From contig CAMYED010000009.1 in assembly GCA_947254595.1 (NCBI GenBank), positions 1 to 25,452 of the forward strand: a stretch of 25,452 nucleotides of DNA. The letters are read 5' to 3'. The DNA comes from an uncultured Gardnerella sp. GTDB lineage: Bacteria > Actinomycetota > Actinomycetes > Actinomycetales > Bifidobacteriaceae. A program made the position numbers and the translations under genes. Shown piece by piece: positions 15,765 to 24,500 of the stretch. Positions within the stretch are counted from its first letter, which is position 1. Every line of letters begins with the position of its first letter. The notes beneath the pieces are model-generated. The model was not told the origin of the DNA, made no database searches, and worked only from the letters and a program-made list of their open reading frames with translations.

Positions 15765-15810
15765 TTTCTTGATTTCGTGATTTCGTGATTTCTTGATTTC
15801 TTGATTTTCT
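15763..15810 (+). repeat. 8-bp tandem repeat carrying TGA codons
   Basis: Five full copies and one partial copy of GATTTCTT or GATTTCGT begin at the stop codon of the CPBP gene. Each junction forms a TGA, in successive frames. Confidence 0.8.
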
Positions 15811-15866
15811 TAATTTAGTTCGCAATAAAATATAAATAATCCAAGACGTATAAGGAGGCGAAGGCT

Positions 15867-17234
15867 ATGCCAAGCGAACAATCAACTAACAAAACTATTC
15901 GCGTAGGACTACTGGGCGCTGGAACTGTTGGATCGCAAACAGCGCGACTAATAGTTGAGCAGCGAGACGAGCTTGCTGCAAGAACCGGTGCTGTGATTGA
16001 GCTTGCTGGCGTTGCGTGCTTGCGTCCTGAAGAAGTTGACGCGCCTTGGATTGATCGCGATTTGCTAACTACGGATACTGCAGGCTTATGCGCTCGCGAG
16101 GATGTGGACGTTGTTGTCGAGCTTATTGGCGGACTTGAGCCGGCACATACTTTCGTAAAAAGCGCGCTGAGCCACGGAAAATCTGTTGTAACTGCAAACA
16201 AAGCGCTGCTTGCAAAATTTGGTCCGGAATTATACGAGTGCGCGCAAAATCACGGAGTCGACTTGTATTTTGAGGCGGCTGTGGCAGGTGCGATTCCTAT
16301 TGTTCGTCCGCTTCGAGAATCGCTTATTGGCGACGAAATTACGCAAATTTTCGGAATTGTAAACGGCACTACCAACTATATTCTTGACGAGATGACGGTT
16401 CGCGGCCTAGATTTTGACTCGGCTTTGCGCGCAGCTCAAGAAAAGGGCTATGCTGAAGCGGACCCAACCGGAGACGTTGAAGGTTTCGACGCAGCAAATA
16501 AGGCTGCTATCTTAGCAACTTTAGCTTTCCAAATGCCAGTTAGTATTGACGACGTTTCCGTTGAAGGAATTAGCGCGATTACCGCTGAAGATATTGCGGC
16601 AGCGAGCGCGGAAAAGCGTGTAATTAAGCTACTTGCGGCAGTTGAGCGGAATGGCGAGCCAGGTGCAGATGACGGAGTAAGCGTTAGTGTGTATCCGGCT
16701 CTGGTTAGCGCGGAGCACCCTTTGGCTTCCGTTCACGGCAGTTTTAATGCTGTATTTGTTAAGGCTCAAGCTGCAGACGACTTAATGTTCTACGGACGCG
16801 GTGCCGGCGGCGCTCCAACAGCAAGCGCTGTTGTTGGCGACGTTGTTTGTGCGGCTCGAAATCTTGTGCGCGGATGCTCCGGTTTTGGCGTGCCGATGTA
16901 CAACAAGTATGTGCCGGCTGCTAGTGAAGAAACTCGCGCTGATTTTGTTGTGCGCTGCAGCATGGAGGATACTTCGGCTGCTTTGCGCGGCGAAGTTATG
17001 GATGTTTTTGCAGGTCATGGCGTTGCGGCTGAGCGCTTGGCTTCGGCTTGCGAAGCGCAATACGCGCAATCTGAAGGTGATTCGGATTGTCCACAGTGCG
17101 GTCTTGGTGGGCCTGGCAGTATGCGTGTTCTTGTGCGCGAATGTTCGGAAGCTACTGTGCAATCTATTTGTAAGGATTTACAAGATTTGGATTTTGTGCT
17201 GGATAAGCCGCTTGCTTTGCGAATCATTAAGTAG
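15867..17234 (+). CDS. hom: Homoserine dehydrogenase
   Basis: A 455-residue cytoplasmic enzyme that reduces aspartate semialdehyde to homoserine, the branch point to threonine and methionine. The nucleotide-binding motif GLLGAGTVGSQT is at 14-25, TANK at 109-112, and the signature EADPTGDVEGFDAANK at 197-212 holds the expected catalytic Asp208 and Lys212. The C-terminal part (about 365-455) fits a regulatory ACT domain, which usually senses threonine; it contains an unusual Cys-containing stretch DCPQCGLGGPGS near 408-420. A strong ribosome binding site AAGGAGG (15852-15858) fixes the start. thrB follows after 24 nt, so the two are probably cotranscribed. Confidence 0.95.
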   Translation: MPSEQSTNKTIRVGLLGAGTVGSQTARLIVEQRDELAARTGAVIELAGVACLRPEEVDAPWIDRDLLTTDTAGLCAREDVDVVVELIGGLEPAHTFVKSALSHGKSVVTANKALLAKFGPELYECAQNHGVDLYFEAAVAGAIPIVRPLRESLIGDEITQIFGIVNGTTNYILDEMTVRGLDFDSALRAAQEKGYAEADPTGDVEGFDAANKAAILATLAFQMPVSIDDVSVEGISAITAEDIAAASAEKRVIKLLAAVERNGEPGADDGVSVSVYPALVSAEHPLASVHGSFNAVFVKAQAADDLMFYGRGAGGAPTASAVVGDVVCAARNLVRGCSGFGVPMYNKYVPAASEETRADFVVRCSMEDTSAALRGEVMDVFAGHGVAAERLASACEAQYAQSEGDSDCPQCGLGGPGSMRVLVRECSEATVQSICKDLQDLDFVLDKPLALRIIK

Positions 17235-17258
17235 GCTGCTCGAACTGAAAGGTGCGAA

Positions 17259-18299
17259 ATGAAGCCAGTATGCAATAGTGTTTCCGTGCGTGTGCCTGCA
17301 ACCAGCGCAAATCTTGGATCCGGCTTCGACACTGCCGGAATTGCGCTTGATTATGCGGATTCGCTTGTGTTTACGCTTGATGAGTCGCAAAACGTGCGCG
17401 TAATTATTCACGGCGAAGGTGAGGATACGCTTCCAAAAGATGAAACGCACTTAGTTGTATCAACTTTTCGCAAGGCTTGCAAAATTTTTGGGTTACCAAA
17501 CTTACGGTTTACTTTAGAAGCGCATAATCAGATTCCGCAGGCGCGCGGTATGGGGTCTTCCGCAGAGGCGATTGTGGCTGCTGTTGCTGCTGCTTGGACT
17601 TTTGCGCACGAAGGCGATCTTAATCGCGAAGCAATTTTTGAGATTTCGGCAGCGATTGAAGGTCATCCAGATAACGTAGCTCCCGCTGTTTTTGGTGGTT
17701 TGACTATGAGCTGGAAGCTTGATGCTGGGGAAGGCAAAGGTTCTGTGCGCGTTGCTGGAGATTGCGAAGCTCCGCTTTCTACCGGTTTTCATACTGTACG
17801 ATACAAAGTTTCGCAAGATATTTCTGTGTCGGTATTCGTTCCTAATTTTGAGCTTTCTACAGAGCTTGCTAGGCGCGCGCTTCCAGCAAAAGTGCCGTAT
17901 GGTGACGCAATATTTAACGTATCGCGCGCTGCAATTCTTCCGGTTGCATTTGGTGAGTTAAATAGCGATTTGGAAAATAAAATAGGCACAGTAAAATCTA
18001 ATATTTCGCGAAATGCGTTACTTTTTGCGGCGACTCAAGATGCTCTTCATCAACCGTATCGTGCAAATCTTATGAAAGATTCATGGAAGCTGGTGGAAGC
18101 GTTGCGCGAGCATGGTTTTGCGGCAGCAATTTCGGGAGCAGGATCGTGCGTTGCTGTATTTTATGCAGGAGATGCCGAGTATAAAAAGAGTGCTGCTCAA
18201 AAAATCGACGCAATTGCTGAGCCGTGGCTTTCGCGTGCTGGCTGGCGCGTTTTGCACGTGCCTGTTGATTCTACGGGCGTTGCAATAACTCGCGAATAG
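17259..18299 (+). CDS. thrB: Homoserine kinase
   Basis: A 346-residue GHMP-family kinase that phosphorylates homoserine, the step before threonine synthase. VRVPATSANLGSGFDTAGIA near the N-terminus and the ATP-binding loop QARGMGSSAEA (94-104) are typical; GHPDNVAPAVFGG and the C-terminal AAISGAGSCVAVF complete the set of GHMP motifs. Length is somewhat above the roughly 310 residues common in the family but usual for actinobacteria. AAAGGTG (17248-17254) lies 4 nt before ATG. It sits directly downstream of hom and 32 nt upstream of the Maf-NUDIX gene, with which it may share a transcript. Threonine synthase is not in the window. Confidence 0.94.
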   Translation: MKPVCNSVSVRVPATSANLGSGFDTAGIALDYADSLVFTLDESQNVRVIIHGEGEDTLPKDETHLVVSTFRKACKIFGLPNLRFTLEAHNQIPQARGMGSSAEAIVAAVAAAWTFAHEGDLNREAIFEISAAIEGHPDNVAPAVFGGLTMSWKLDAGEGKGSVRVAGDCEAPLSTGFHTVRYKVSQDISVSVFVPNFELSTELARRALPAKVPYGDAIFNVSRAAILPVAFGELNSDLENKIGTVKSNISRNALLFAATQDALHQPYRANLMKDSWKLVEALREHGFAAAISGAGSCVAVFYAGDAEYKKSAAQKIDAIAEPWLSRAGWRVLHVPVDSTGVAITRE

Positions 18300-18331
18300 G
18301 CTGTGCGAAGGATAAAAAGGAAGAGTAGAGT

Positions 18332-19762
18332 ATGGCAGTTACGTTGATCTTGGCTTCAAAGTCGCCTGCGCGTAGGGCTGTTTTGGCGGCGGCCGGCGTG
18401 ATCCCTGTGATTCACGAGAGTGAAGTGGATGAGCCGGCGGCTTTGCGATATGCGGCTAGTGAGCGCGGAACAAACGTTGAAGAGTTGAGCGCTGAGCAAC
18501 GCGTTTCGATTTTGGCGTGCGCGAAGGCTTCTGCCGTGTATGATGCGTGGAAGTGTGTGGCGGATGCGGCTGCTTCGGCTAGTGGCGATTTGGTTGTGGG
18601 GTATCCGCTGGAAGCGGAAGTTGCTAAAACTACGGGAGCTGCGGAAACTACTAGTAATGCTTTAGCAAGCGACGCTCAAGCAGACGTAACGCATAACGTA
18701 GATACCGCGCAAACCCGCGACTTTTCAGGCGTAACTGTTCCTACAAAAACTTTCGATATTCACAATTTTGATCATCTAAATAAATCTTCTAACAATTGCA
18801 ACAGCGTACTGATTGTTGGATGCGATTCAATGTTCCTGCTCGACGGCGAATGCTACGGAAAGCCGCATACTCCCGAAGTGGCTGTAGAACGAATCAAGAA
18901 TATGAGCGGAAAAACAGGGCAATTGTGGACTGGTCACTGCGTAATCGACGCAAAAACTGGCAAAACAGTTTGCAAAACAAGCCACGCAAGCGTAACTTTT
19001 GCTCAAATGAGTGACGCAGAAATCCGCGCGTACGTAGAAACTGGCGAGCCGCTGGAAGTTGCGGGATCCTTTACGCTAGAAGGATTCGGCGGAGCTTTTA
19101 TTGAGGGAATTCAGGGAGATCCGCACGGAGTTCTTGGAATCAGCTTGCCTCTTCTTCGCAGTATGGTTGCCGAGCTTGGATACGCCTGGCCAGATTTGTG
19201 GAATAAGAATACCTTGGAAGAAACTGGCGAAAAGAACGATCCGACTTCCACAGAAGTTCCTAAAGAAAACGTGCATCAGCCGGGGGATGGCTGGGTGCAG
19301 TGCAATTGTGGGCGAAGGCACTGGGGTCATAACGGTGCTGCTGGAGTGCTGCTTGCTAGGCGAGATGAGGCGACCGGGCGCGTGACGCACGTTGTGATGC
19401 AGCATCGCGCGCTTTGGAGTGCGGAAGGCGGCACTTGGGGTATTCCTGGCGGCGCAATTTCCGACGGTGAAAGCGCAATCGAGGGCGCGTTGCGCGAGTC
19501 GTTTGAAGAAGCGAACATAACGTCTCAAGACATTGATGTTGTTGGCGCGTATTGCGAAAATCACGGGAATTGGCGTTATACAACGGTTTTTGCGTTTGAA
19601 AAGCCGGGGCATTGTGTGGATCCTTGCGCGCACGACGACGAAAGTATGGAAATTAAGTGGGTGCCTATTGACGACGTGCCTAAGTTGAAGCTGCTTACGG
19701 CAATGCGCACGGATTGGCCGTCTTTCCGCGCGCGACTTGATGGGCTTGCTGCGCGACGCTAG
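18332..19762 (+). CDS. Maf nucleotide pyrophosphatase fused to a NUDIX hydrolase
   Basis: A 476-residue fusion. Residues 1-300 are a Maf/YhdE-type domain that hydrolyses nucleoside triphosphates (family substrates: dTTP, UTP, modified pyrimidines): LASKSPARR at 7-15, EVDE at 31-34, GCDSMFLLDGECYGKP with the probable catalytic Asp165, and QGDPHGVLGI at 271-280. A poorly conserved, Ala/Thr/Asn-rich insertion of about 75 residues (80-155) interrupts the domain before the catalytic strand. Residues 310-476 are a NUDIX domain with CNCGRRHWGHNGAAGVLL and a NUDIX box at 374-396 (GAISDGE...RESFEE), in which the usual second Gly is Asn. Both halves are nucleotide-pool sanitising enzymes, so a housekeeping role is likely. 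The ribosome binding site is AAGGAAGAG before ATG 18332. Confidence 0.88.
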   Translation: MAVTLILASKSPARRAVLAAAGVIPVIHESEVDEPAALRYAASERGTNVEELSAEQRVSILACAKASAVYDAWKCVADAAASASGDLVVGYPLEAEVAKTTGAAETTSNALASDAQADVTHNVDTAQTRDFSGVTVPTKTFDIHNFDHLNKSSNNCNSVLIVGCDSMFLLDGECYGKPHTPEVAVERIKNMSGKTGQLWTGHCVIDAKTGKTVCKTSHASVTFAQMSDAEIRAYVETGEPLEVAGSFTLEGFGGAFIEGIQGDPHGVLGISLPLLRSMVAELGYAWPDLWNKNTLEETGEKNDPTSTEVPKENVHQPGDGWVQCNCGRRHWGHNGAAGVLLARRDEATGRVTHVVMQHRALWSAEGGTWGIPGGAISDGESAIEGALRESFEEANITSQDIDVVGAYCENHGNWRYTTVFAFEKPGHCVDPCAHDDESMEIKWVPIDDVPKLKLLTAMRTDWPSFRARLDGLAARR

Positions 19763-19768
19763 CTACGT

Positions 19769-19806
19769 GACGACGTGCCTGAGCGCTGCGATTTAGCGCG
19801 CGAAAG
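19769..19806 (-). repeat. Inverted copy of the 5'-end repeat
   Basis: Read on the minus strand, this stretch contains CTTTCGCGCGCTAAATCGC followed by AGCGCTC and GTCGTC. It matches 198-235 with about four changes and also resembles the copy at 18-55. It sits between the Maf-NUDIX stop codon and the third 52-bp array. Confidence 0.8.
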
Positions 19807-19812
19807 TGGGAA

Positions 19813-20056
19813 CGGCATTGGCTTTACGGCGTTGTAACGAAACTAACGCGCACAGCCTTAAAATCGGCAACGACTTTACAGTGCTGTAACGAAAATGCCA
19901 GAATCTAGCGGAATAACGGCAGCGGCTTTACGCGTATGTAAAGTAAATAACGCAATCGCGCCAAAAAGAGTTAGTTTCTGTACGGGGTTGTAAAGTAATT
20001 GTCGTTTTTTGGCGAGGTTTCGTTATTTTCTGTACAACGCTGTAAAGGAAAAATCG
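19813..20056. repeat. 52-bp periodic palindromic array, cluster 3 (5 units)
   Basis: Units begin at 19813, 19865, 19917, 19969 and 20021, all exactly 52 bp apart. Cores between TTAC (or GTAC) and GTAA are GGCGTT, AGTGCT, GCGTAT, GGGGTT and AACGCT. Cores 3 and 5 also occur in clusters 2 and 1 respectively. The array fills the gap between two convergent genes, where it may act on transcription from both sides, and leaves no room for another gene. A separate terminator is not evident. Confidence 0.87.
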
Positions 20057-20116
20057 CTTTTTGTTTTGTGAAACATTTGCCGGGAAATTATATGGAGGTA
20101 GAAAGTGCGCGCGCAA

Positions 20117-21058
20117 CTAGCCTAAGATTGCAGCGATTACGGCTATACAAATCGGGCTGGTGACTGTAGAAAACAGTATGCCGTCGCGAGCGAAACTTAA
20201 GCCAACGCTGTAGCGAGCTGCGTAATTATAAACGTTCTGGCCCGTTGGAAGCGCCGCAAGCACAACGCACGCGTACAAAGTCGCTCCGCGAAAACCCATC
20301 ACAAAGTAAGCAAGCAAAAACGCAATAATTGGCATAATCAAATTTTTCAGCACCGCAACCGTCGCAATAGCCGCACGATTCGAATCCTTCCGCAAAGGTT
20401 TACTGCCGTAAAGTGACATGCCAAAAGCCATCAAAATCATAGGAACTGCAGAATCGCCAATCATTTTAATCGGATCATACAAAAAATTCGGCACAGGAAA
20501 ATATCCGACTTTAGCCGAAATTGCAGAAACCACAATTCCGCCGAGGGAACCAATTAAAAGCGGCTGCTTCAAAGGCTGCTGAGCAATACGCTTAAGCGAA
20601 CACTTGCCGGTAGTTGTAATGTCGAGAACCGTCAAACCAACAGGCGTAAACACAGCCTGCTGCATCACCAAAATCGGAGCTACAAGCGCAGGATTGCCAA
20701 GAATATAAGTGGCAACCGGCAATCCAATATTATTTGAATTTAAGTAAAGCGAATTAAGCGCGCCAATTGTGCAGTCGGCTGCGGGAAGGTTGAAAAACAG
20801 GCGGTTAAGCAATACGAACGCAAGCCCAACAATCATTGCAGAAAAGAACGCAACAAAAATCGAAGAATGAAAAATCTCAAAAATAGGCTCTTTAGAAAGA
20901 ATTGCGAACATTAAGCAAGGGCTGGAAACGAAGAAACTTACGCGATTTAGCACCATCTGCGCTTGGGAGCCGCCGACGCGAAGGCGCGCGGTAATGTAGC
21001 CGGCAAGAATCACGATGCCGATTACGCAAAAGCCTTGCATAGCACTGATTAAGCCCAT
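20117..21058 (-). CDS. AEC-family (auxin efflux carrier-like) transporter
   Basis: A membrane protein of 313 residues with about ten hydrophobic helices, of the AEC family that exports or imports small organic anions such as malate. N-terminal GFCVIGIVILAGYITARL, the central NSLYLNSNNIGLPVATYILG (typical Asn-containing crossover) and the C-terminal ALPTGQNVYNYAARY match the family. I place the start at ATG 21058, because a perfect AGGAGG (21065-21070 on this strand) lies 6 nt upstream; a GTG at 21109 would give 17 extra residues without a ribosome binding site. It is the only minus-strand gene, flanked on both sides by 52-bp arrays. Substrate is unknown. Confidence 0.85.
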   Translation of the reverse strand: MGLISAMQGFCVIGIVILAGYITARLRVGGSQAQMVLNRVSFFVSSPCLMFAILSKEPIFEIFHSSIFVAFFSAMIVGLAFVLLNRLFFNLPAADCTIGALNSLYLNSNNIGLPVATYILGNPALVAPILVMQQAVFTPVGLTVLDITTTGKCSLKRIAQQPLKQPLLIGSLGGIVVSAISAKVGYFPVPNFLYDPIKMIGDSAVPMILMAFGMSLYGSKPLRKDSNRAAIATVAVLKNLIMPIIAFLLAYFVMGFRGATLYACVVLAALPTGQNVYNYAARYSVGLSFARDGILFSTVTSPICIAVIAAILG

Positions 21059-21151
21059 TTCGTGCCTCCTAAATTCGCAAATTTGCGCGCAAAATAATTG
21101 CGTGCGCACTCATGCTGTAACTATAGGAGCGATACGCAACTTTTTAGTTGG

Positions 21152-21292
21152 CGGCATTTTATTTACAAACGTGTAAAGCGAATATTGGAATTTTTGAGGT
21201 AAAGCGATATTTTCGTTACGCAAATGTAAAGCCGCTGCCGTTTTTTGGTAGGATTTAGATATTTTCGTTACAGCTACGTATAGAAAAAGTCG
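21152..21292. repeat. 52-bp periodic palindromic array, cluster 4 (3 units)
   Basis: Units begin at 21152, 21205 and 21257 (spacings 53 and 52 bp). Cores are TTAC-AAACGT-GTAA, TTAC-GCAAAT-GTAA and TTAC-AGCTAC-GTAT. The linker TTTTTTGGTAGGATTT resembles linkers in clusters 1 and 3. The array lies between the divergent AEC and RNase E/G genes, so it may overlap their control regions. Confidence 0.85.
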
Positions 21293-21355
21293 GATTTTAG
21301 CCGTGAGTAACGTTAAAATCTCAATATTTGACTCGGCAGTATGGCATACTAGAGG

Positions 21356-21433
21356 ACGGCGGCACTGCAAGCTGCCGGGCGATGTATGGCGTCGATCCCC
21401 TCGTAGGTGTATTCCGAGGCTGGTGTCCGCCGT
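21356..21433 (+). promoter_or_regulatory. Probable structured 5' leader of the RNase E/G mRNA
   Basis: ACGGCGG-CAC (21356-21365) pairs with GTG-T-CCGCCGT (21423-21433), a 10-bp stem with one bulged base. Inside, CCTCG (21399-21403) pairs with CGAGG (21415-21419), and GGGCGA can pair with a nearby TCG-AT-CCC as an alternative. The region is more GC-rich than its surroundings. RNase E in Escherichia coli is known to control its own message through the 5' leader, so a similar role is plausible, but no named RNA family is recognised. Confidence 0.5.
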
Positions 21434-21465
21434 TGCGCAATTAGACTTTGTAAAGGAGCCTTGGG

Positions 21466-21495
21466 GTGGCTCGCTTGTGTGCGTGTTCATCTTAA
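21466..21495 (+). CDS. Possible 9-residue upstream ORF in the RNase E/G leader
   Basis: GTG at 21466 follows AAAGGAG (21452-21458) with 7-nt spacing and would encode MARLCACSS, ending at TAA 21493-21495. It is in the same frame as the RNase gene, 18 nt upstream of its first ATG. This is the best ribosome binding site in the leader, better than that of the main gene, so a translated leader peptide is conceivable. It has no known relative that I recognise. Confidence 0.35.
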   Translation: MARLCACSS

Positions 21496-21513
21496 GCCGG
21501 GGAATGCGAGGCG

Positions 21514-24500
21514 ATGCAGCGCTTCGTTAGGAGCATGGTGCCCAGAATAGCAAGAGAACGCTTCAACGAATCTGAAGCTGAAAATAGTATAACTGTATCA
21601 AAATCCGAAGAAGCTACAAAAACCGAAAAAGCTGCTAGTGATGTAGCTAGTGGCGCTGCTGGTGTAGCTGGTGAGTCGGCAGGTGTTTCTGACGGTGAGT
21701 CGGCTGAAAAAGCGAGCACGATTCGTCGCCGCCGCGGTCGTAGAGTGACGCGCGGTGCTGGCGCTGCTGGAGAAGCTATGGAATTGAAGGTTGAGGATTT
21801 ACATTCCGCAGATAATCAACATTCTGTTACAACGCGTACGATTACTTCGCTGCTTTTCCAGGAGCCTGTGATTCCTGTGCATGCAGAAAATCGCGAGAAT
21901 AATGGTTTGCGTGAGGGGATTGATGAGGATTCGCGTTCGCGTGATTCTCGTGATTCGCGAGATGATTATAGCGATGATTTGATTGACGATTCGCGCAGTC
22001 AACGTAGCGGTAGAGGCGAGCGCGGCGATAGAGGCGAGCGACATAATCGTAATAATCGTAACGATAGAAGCGATAGAAGCAATCGTAACGACAGAAGTGA
22101 TCGCAGTAATCGCAAATCACGTAGCGAAAGCCGTGACAATTCGCGTGACAATTCGCGTGACAATGTGCGTGAAATCAGCCGTGAAACATCTCGTGAAACA
22201 AGTAGGTCTGACGCGCGTGATTCTCGTGATTCTCGCGACTTGCGTGATTCTCGCAATTCTCGCGACTTTGCGCTTGAAAACGACTCCTACGCTACAGATA
22301 TTCGCGAAGATTCTCGTAAGCCGCAGCGTTCCCGCCGTTCTCGTCGCTTAAATGCGGTTGAGCGCAGAGCTGCTGCCGAAGTTGAGCAGATTGAAGAAGA
22401 TCTTGCTTACGACGATATTGTTTACGCTCCTATTGATACGCAAATTGACGAAACGCTTGACGTAAGCGATATTTTGGGCGCAGATAATGGATCTCGTCGT
22501 TCGCGTCGTCGCCGCCGCGGTTCATATTTGCGTGATGATTTTAGTCAAGATGCGTCGGAAGATGCATCGGAAAATATGCAGAAAGATGCGTCGGAAGATG
22601 CGCTAGAAAATGATTCTCGCGATGCGTCTTACGGTTCTCGCTACAATTCGCGTTATGATTCGCAAGATGATGCTCGTGATTCGCGTGATTCGCGTGATTC
22701 TAGCGATGATTCGCAAGATTTTGACGATGATTTTGGCGATGATTTTGGCGATGATTTTAAGTCTCGTTCGCGTCGTCGTGCTTCTTTGAGCAGTGTTCTT
22801 GACGAAGATGATGACGACGAAGGAATGGTGGTGCGTCGCCGTCGCCGTCATCGCCCTTCGCGTCAGGACCGAAACGCGGATAGTGGCGAAGATTTTAGCG
22901 AGAATCGCAGCGATAGAAACGATCGCAGTGATCGCAGTGACAGAAGCAGCCGCAGTGACAGAAGTGACAGAAGTGACAGAATTAATCGCAGCAATCGCAG
23001 CGGTCGTAGCGGTCGCAATGAAGATTTTAGCGAAGATCTTAGTGAAGTTTCTCAAGAAGATCGCGATTTAATCCCAGATCCGGACGAACTTCGCGCTAAA
23101 GACGAAGAAGAAACGCTTTACACGCGTCGCCGTCGCCGTCGTCGCTCTAAATCTTCGGATGACGCAAATTCAATGTATTCATCTTCTGCTTCATCTTCTC
23201 GCGAAGACTCCTCTGCTGATTACTCAAGTGCGTACCCAGGCGCGGGAGATGACGACTTAACTTATCGCCGCTCGCGCAAACAGCAGTATATTGACGAGAT
23301 TACGGATATTGAAGGCTCAACGCGACTAGAAGCTAAGCGTCAGCGTCGTCGCGACAATCGTCGTGAGCGCGCGCGTCAAAGCTTAATTATGGAGCAGGAT
23401 TTCCTAGCTCGCCGCGAAAACGTTGAGCGACTTATGGTTGTTCGTGAGCGCGATCGTCACACGCAAATTTCCGTTATTGAAGACAATATTCTAGTTGAGC
23501 ATTACGTTTCCGACATTCAAGAAGTTGCTACGGTTGGCAATATTTATCTCGGTCGAGTGCAGAATGTTCTTCCGAGCATGGAAGCTGCGTTTGTTGACAT
23601 TGGTCAAGCTCGAAACGGCGTGTTGTATGCGGGCGAAGTGAACTGGGATATGACGCGTTTGGAGGGGCAGCCTCGAAGAATTGAGCTTGCTTTTAAGTCC
23701 GGGGATCCTGTGCTTGTTCAGGTTACTAAGGATCCTATTGGGCACAAGGGTGCTCGCTTAACTTCGCAGGTGACTCTTGCTGGGCGTTTTCTTGTGCTCG
23801 TTCCTTCCGGCGGCATGACCGGCGTAAGTCGCAAACTTTCTGATTCCGAGCGCTCGCGTTTGCGCGCCATTGTTGCGAAAATTGCGCCAAAAGATATGGG
23901 CATTATTATTCGTACTGCTGCAGACGGCGCAAGCGAGGAAGCAATTCAGAAAGATCTCGAATCGCTTACTAGGCAGTGGGATCGTATTGAAGCCAAGCGC
24001 GAAGAATACTTGCACGGAAAGCGACCTAAGCTTCTTCAAGGCGAGCCGGATGTTGCTATTCGTGTTGTGCGCGATATTTTCAACGATGATTTCCAGAAGC
24101 TTATTGTTGAAGGCGAAAGTGTGCATCAGCGCATTAACGAGTATCTTGAGGTGATGGCTCCGGATTTGTTGAGCAAGGTTGAGTATTGGGATCCGGCTCA
24201 GCATGACGGCAAGGACGTGTTCGATAAGTGGCAGATTGACAGTCAGCTTCGTAAGGGAATGGAGCGTCAGGTTTATTTGCAGTCGGGCGGCTCGATTGTT
24301 ATTGATAGAACTGAAGCTATGACTACGATTGACGTTAATACGGGCCGATTTATTGGACGCGGAAAGTCTTTGGAAGAAACTGTTACGCGCTGTAATTTGG
24401 AGGCTTCGGAGGAGATTGCGCGCCAGCTTCGTTTGCGAGATATTGGCGGCATGGTCATGATTGATTATGTTGATATGGTTCTGCCGGCGAACCGCGACTT

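Noticed and set aside
21059..21109. 17-residue N-terminal extension of the AEC transporter from a GTG start
   Set aside because: A perfect AGGAGG with 6-nt spacing precedes the internal ATG at 21058, and the extension is hydrophilic and Cys-rich with no ribosome binding site.
21303..21530. 75-residue plus-strand frame before the RNase E/G gene
   Set aside because: It overlaps the structured leader and the main start in another frame and has no ribosome binding site or domain.
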